Of a stretch of 64,000 bases of DNA, positions 61,157 through 64,000 are shown piece after piece. The DNA is from Terriglobus albidus (GTDB taxonomy: Bacteria; Acidobacteriota; Terriglobia; Terriglobales; Acidobacteriaceae): assembly GCF_025685425.1 (NCBI RefSeq), contig NZ_JAGTAS010000053.1, positions 62,001 to 126,000 of the forward strand, given 5' to 3'. Numbering within the stretch: position 1 is the first letter of the stretch; the number at the start of each line of letters is the position of its first letter. Under the pieces are notes generated by a model. That model had not been told where the DNA came from and did no database searches. It saw only the letters and a program-made list of their open reading frames with translations. A program made the position numbers and the translations under genes.

Positions 61157-64000
61157 TTAGTCGATGACGCGGACGGCTCCCTGGCCTACAAGCTCTTCGA
61201 CATGGTCGATAAAGAGCTTGTCCGCGGCGACAGAAAGTCCCTGTGGTTCCAGGACCGCGCAGAACTGTCCCGGCTCTTCGAGATCGAGCAACACCTTCCC
61301 CGGTCCGGGGGTCCCCTGGAAGAGTGCAAGCAGCTTCTCAAGCAGTGCGGCATCCGGATGATGCAAAGGTACCTTCACGCGAAGCGCAGCCGGCAGCTTG
61401 ATCTTCACGTCTTCCAGCGCCTGGATCGAGGTAATCGAGAGCTTTGGCGCTGAGTCTTCTTCCCCGCGCAGGGAGCCGCGCACGAGCACCGGAACGTCAA
61501 TCTTCAGCTTCTCGGCTAATTTCTCGTAGTCCTTCGGGAAGGCAATGATGTCGATCTTTCCCGTCTGGTCTTCAAGCGAAGCCGCAGCATACATCTCCCC
61601 GGATCGCTTGGACTTGGCCACCTTTAACCCCGTAATTACGCCGGCGATCTGAATCTCATTGGCGCTGTTGTCCTGACCGCGGCGGAAGACCTGCGGCTCT
61701 GGCTTCATTTCGCACGCGGTGGCCGTGTCGACCACCTTGAGATTACGCAGCTTCTCGCGATACTTGTCCATCGGGTGACCGGAGACAAAGAAGCCGAGCA
61801 CCTCTTTCTCGTTCTGCAGACGGGTGTGTTCGTCCCAGTCGGGAACCTTGGGAAGATCATCATCTGCCTTCTTCGTGACATCAGGCTCTGCATCGAAGAT
61901 GCCGAAGAGGCCGTGCTGTCCCGTCTCGGCATCGCGCTGTGACTTCTGTGCGCGTTCAATTGCCCTATCCAGGGCCGCCATGACGCGAGCACGTGCACCG
62001 AAGCTATCCATGGCGCCGGCTTTGAGCAATGACTCCAGTACGCGCTTGTTCATCAAGCGCAAGTCGACCTTCTCACAGAACTCCCAGATCGTGGAGAAGC
62101 CCGGCTTCCCTTCCGCCTGCAATGCAGTACGCGCCTGCTGAATGGATTCGATGGCATTGCCGCCGACGTTCTTGATTGCAGCCAGACCAAAACGGATCGC
62201 GTCACCGGTCGGTGTGAAGTTCGCCGCAGAGATCTGCACATCCGGCGGCAGCACCGTGATTCCCATTTCACGGCACTCCTGGATGTACTTCACCACGTTC
62301 TCCGGCTTGGAGGTTTCCGAGGTCAGAAGCGCAGCCATGAACTCGACCGGATAGTGCGTCTTTAGATAAGCCGTGTGATAGGCCAGCAGGGCATATGCAG
62401 CCGAGTGCGACTTATTGAAGCCATATCCGGCGAACTGCTCCATCAGGTCGAAGAGCTGACCTGCCTTATCCTTATTGAACTTCCGCTCCACAGCACCGGT
62501 CATGAAGATGCTGCGCTGCTTCGCCATTTCAGCCGGGTCTTTCTTACCCATGGCGCGGCGTAACAGGTCAGCGCCACCGAGCGAGTAACCGCCGATGGCC
62601 GAGCTGATCTGCATCACCTGCTCCTGATAGACGATGACACCGAGCGTCTCTTTCAGGATGGGCTCAAGCTCCGGGAACATATATTCGACAGCGCGGCGTC
62701 CCCACTTGCGTTCGATGAAGTCATCGATCATTCCACCCTGAATCGGACCGGGGCGGTAGAGCGCGTTGAGAGCGGTAAGGTCTTCTACGGATGTCGGCTT
62801 ATAACGGCGCAATACATCGCGCATGCCGCCGGATTCAAACTGGAAGACACCGGAGGTCAATGCCCGATGGAAGACCTGTTCGTAGGTCTTTTCATCGTCG
62901 AGCGGCACCTTGTCCATTTCGACTTCGACACCCCGATTGGACTTGATCAGTTTCAGACAGTCGTCGATGACGGTGAGTGTCGTCAGACCCAGAAAGTCCA
63001 TCTTGAGAAGACCCATCTTCTCGACGGCCTTCATGTCGTAGGCGGTGACGATATCGTCGTTCTTGGCGCGTGTGACGGGAACGAGTTCGGTAAGCTTGGT
63101 CGGCGCGATCACGACACCGGCGGCGTGTACGCCGGCTCCGCGCACCAGGCCTTCCAGCCTCATCGCCGTATCAATCAGCTCACGGATCTTCGGATCCTCG
63201 TAGGCCTGCGCCAGCGGAGGTGAATCCTTGAGTGCCTGTTCGATGGTGATGCCGATGGTTGCCGGAATTAGCTTTGCCACACGATCGACTTCGCCGTACG
63301 GCATATCGATGGCGCGACCGACGTCTTTGATTGCGGCTTTAGCGGCCATCGTGTTGAAGGTAATGATCTGCGCTACCTGGTCGCGCCCGTACTTGCGGGT
63401 GACGTGCTCGATGACTTCGCCGCGGCGGTTCATGCAGAAGTCGATATCGATATCAGGCATGGAGATACGCTCAGGGTTCAGGAAGCGTTCAAAGAGCAGC
63501 TCATTCTGCAGCGGATCGACGTTGGTGATCTCCATGCAGTACGCAACCAGCGAACCGGCAGCGGATCCACGGCCCGGACCGACAGGAATATCGCGTTCGC
63601 GTGCGTACTTGATGAAGTCCCATACGATGAGGAAGTAGCCCGGAAATTTCATCTGCTTGATACAGTCGATCTCGCGGTTCAGGCGCTCTTCGTATTCAGC
63701 AATGGTCTTACGCAGCAGGCCACGCTCCTGCAGATGGCGGATGGCCGTTTCCTTCCGCTTCTGGAAGCCCTCGCGGCAGACCTGTTCGAAGTAGCTGTCA
63801 ATCGTATGTCCCTCGGGAACGACAAACTCCGGGAAGGGATTCTTGACCTTATTGAGCTTCACATTGCAACGTTCAACGAACTGCATTGTCCGAGTGCAGA
63901 CCTCGGGCGCATGCTTGAACAGCCGATGCATCTCTTCCGCGCTCTTGATGTAGAACTCGTTGGTATCAAAGCGGAACCGATTTGGATCGTTGATCGATCC
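61157..64000 (-). CDS. dnaE: DNA polymerase III alpha subunit, C-terminal ~947 residues (5' end outside window)
   Basis: The frame stays open to the right edge, upstream of the first in-window ATG (FRFDTNEFYIKSAEEMHRL), so the gene continues outside. Visible: palm with GPGRGSAAGSLVAYC and the catalytic Asp pair in MPDIDIDFCMNRRGEVIEHV, the third Asp region LLKMDFLGLTTLTVIDD, fingers FGYGFNKSHSAAYALLAYHTAYLKTHYPVEFMAALLT-type region, helix-hairpin-helix, and OB fold IQIAGVITGLKVAKSKRSGEMYAAASLEDQTG. The PHP domain lies outside the window. Replicative polymerase in the cytoplasm. Confidence 0.95.
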   Translation of the reverse strand, partial: GSINDPNRFRFDTNEFYIKSAEEMHRLFKHAPEVCTRTMQFVERCNVKLNKVKNPFPEFVVPEGHTIDSYFEQVCREGFQKRKETAIRHLQERGLLRKTIAEYEERLNREIDCIKQMKFPGYFLIVWDFIKYARERDIPVGPGRGSAAGSLVAYCMEITNVDPLQNELLFERFLNPERISMPDIDIDFCMNRRGEVIEHVTRKYGRDQVAQIITFNTMAAKAAIKDVGRAIDMPYGEVDRVAKLIPATIGITIEQALKDSPPLAQAYEDPKIRELIDTAMRLEGLVRGAGVHAAGVVIAPTKLTELVPVTRAKNDDIVTAYDMKAVEKMGLLKMDFLGLTTLTVIDDCLKLIKSNRGVEVEMDKVPLDDEKTYEQVFHRALTSGVFQFESGGMRDVLRRYKPTSVEDLTALNALYRPGPIQGGMIDDFIERKWGRRAVEYMFPELEPILKETLGVIVYQEQVMQISSAIGGYSLGGADLLRRAMGKKDPAEMAKQRSIFMTGAVERKFNKDKAGQLFDLMEQFAGYGFNKSHSAAYALLAYHTAYLKTHYPVEFMAALLTSETSKPENVVKYIQECREMGITVLPPDVQISAANFTPTGDAIRFGLAAIKNVGGNAIESIQQARTALQAEGKPGFSTIWEFCEKVDLRLMNKRVLESLLKAGAMDSFGARARVMAALDRAIERAQKSQRDAETGQHGLFGIFDAEPDVTKKADDDLPKVPDWDEHTRLQNEKEVLGFFVSGHPMDKYREKLRNLKVVDTATACEMKPEPQVFRRGQDNSANEIQIAGVITGLKVAKSKRSGEMYAAASLEDQTGKIDIIAFPKDYEKLAEKLKIDVPVLVRGSLRGEEDSAPKLSITSIQALEDVKIKLPAALRVKVPLHHPDAALLEKLLALFQGTPGPGKVLLDLEEPGQFCAVLEPQGLSVAADKLFIDHVEELVGQGAVRVID

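Overview
The window looks like chromosome from an acidobacterium of the Terriglobus/Granulicella/Edaphobacter type. The evidence is moderate-to-high GC, a 1153-residue TonB-dependent receptor with an N-terminal carboxypeptidase-regulatory domain (a paralogous family greatly expanded in these bacteria), FG-GAP/VCBS secreted proteins, several beta-barrel proteins and many ATGA-coupled operons. No rRNA, tRNA, CRISPR array, insertion sequence or prophage was found. The genus call is inference.

Layout. 1-3300: end of a secreted FG-GAP protein, a membrane protein with an excisionase-type HTH tail, and a spermidine-synthase-like protein. 3315-6984: a family 2A (SrpI-type) encapsulin operon. It encodes a small rhodanese, the shell protein, and a cysteine desulfurase with a ~300-residue disordered cargo-targeting extension. 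It is preceded by a leader with a short Cys-rich ORF and a strong intrinsic terminator only ~20 nt before the rhodanese start. This is the most interesting part of the window: a sulfur nanocompartment that looks as if it is controlled by cysteine-codon attenuation. 7133-14944: ASCH protein, chemoreceptor, GH2 glycosidase and TonB-dependent receptor. 15009-25116: a tight minus-strand exopolysaccharide operon headed by a CuA-type cupredoxin, with almost every junction a 4-nt overlap.

25117-32706: an outer-membrane protein plus mini-cytochrome c pair, and a two-component system co-transcribed with a porin and a blue-copper-like protein. TGTCA direct repeats with exact 11-bp phasing lie in front of both the response regulator and the EPS/porin divergent promoter, and probably mark its operators. 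32758-35553: a xylonate-type dehydratase with an FAH-family dehydratase, together two steps of a Weimberg-like oxidative pentose route. 35554-41833: a PoxB-like ThDP enzyme and a glycolytic operon gap-cupin-ridA-pgk-orf-tpiA.

42073-55412: a P-loop kinase, an osmoprotectant-type ABC transporter, a DinB protein, a porin, ribA, a LytS-type kinase, a flippase/glycosyltransferase pair, thiS and thiD, rlpA-pyrF, and a 59-residue zinc-ribbon protein. 55567-64000: a secreted unknown, a CPBP protease, accA, DoxX, a DUF885 protein and the C-terminal part of dnaE, which runs off the right edge.

All calls come from reading the sequence and translations. No database search or folding program was used. 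Start codons were moved from the longest ORF wherever a Shine-Dalgarno site, overlap or family length argued for it, and the text says so.
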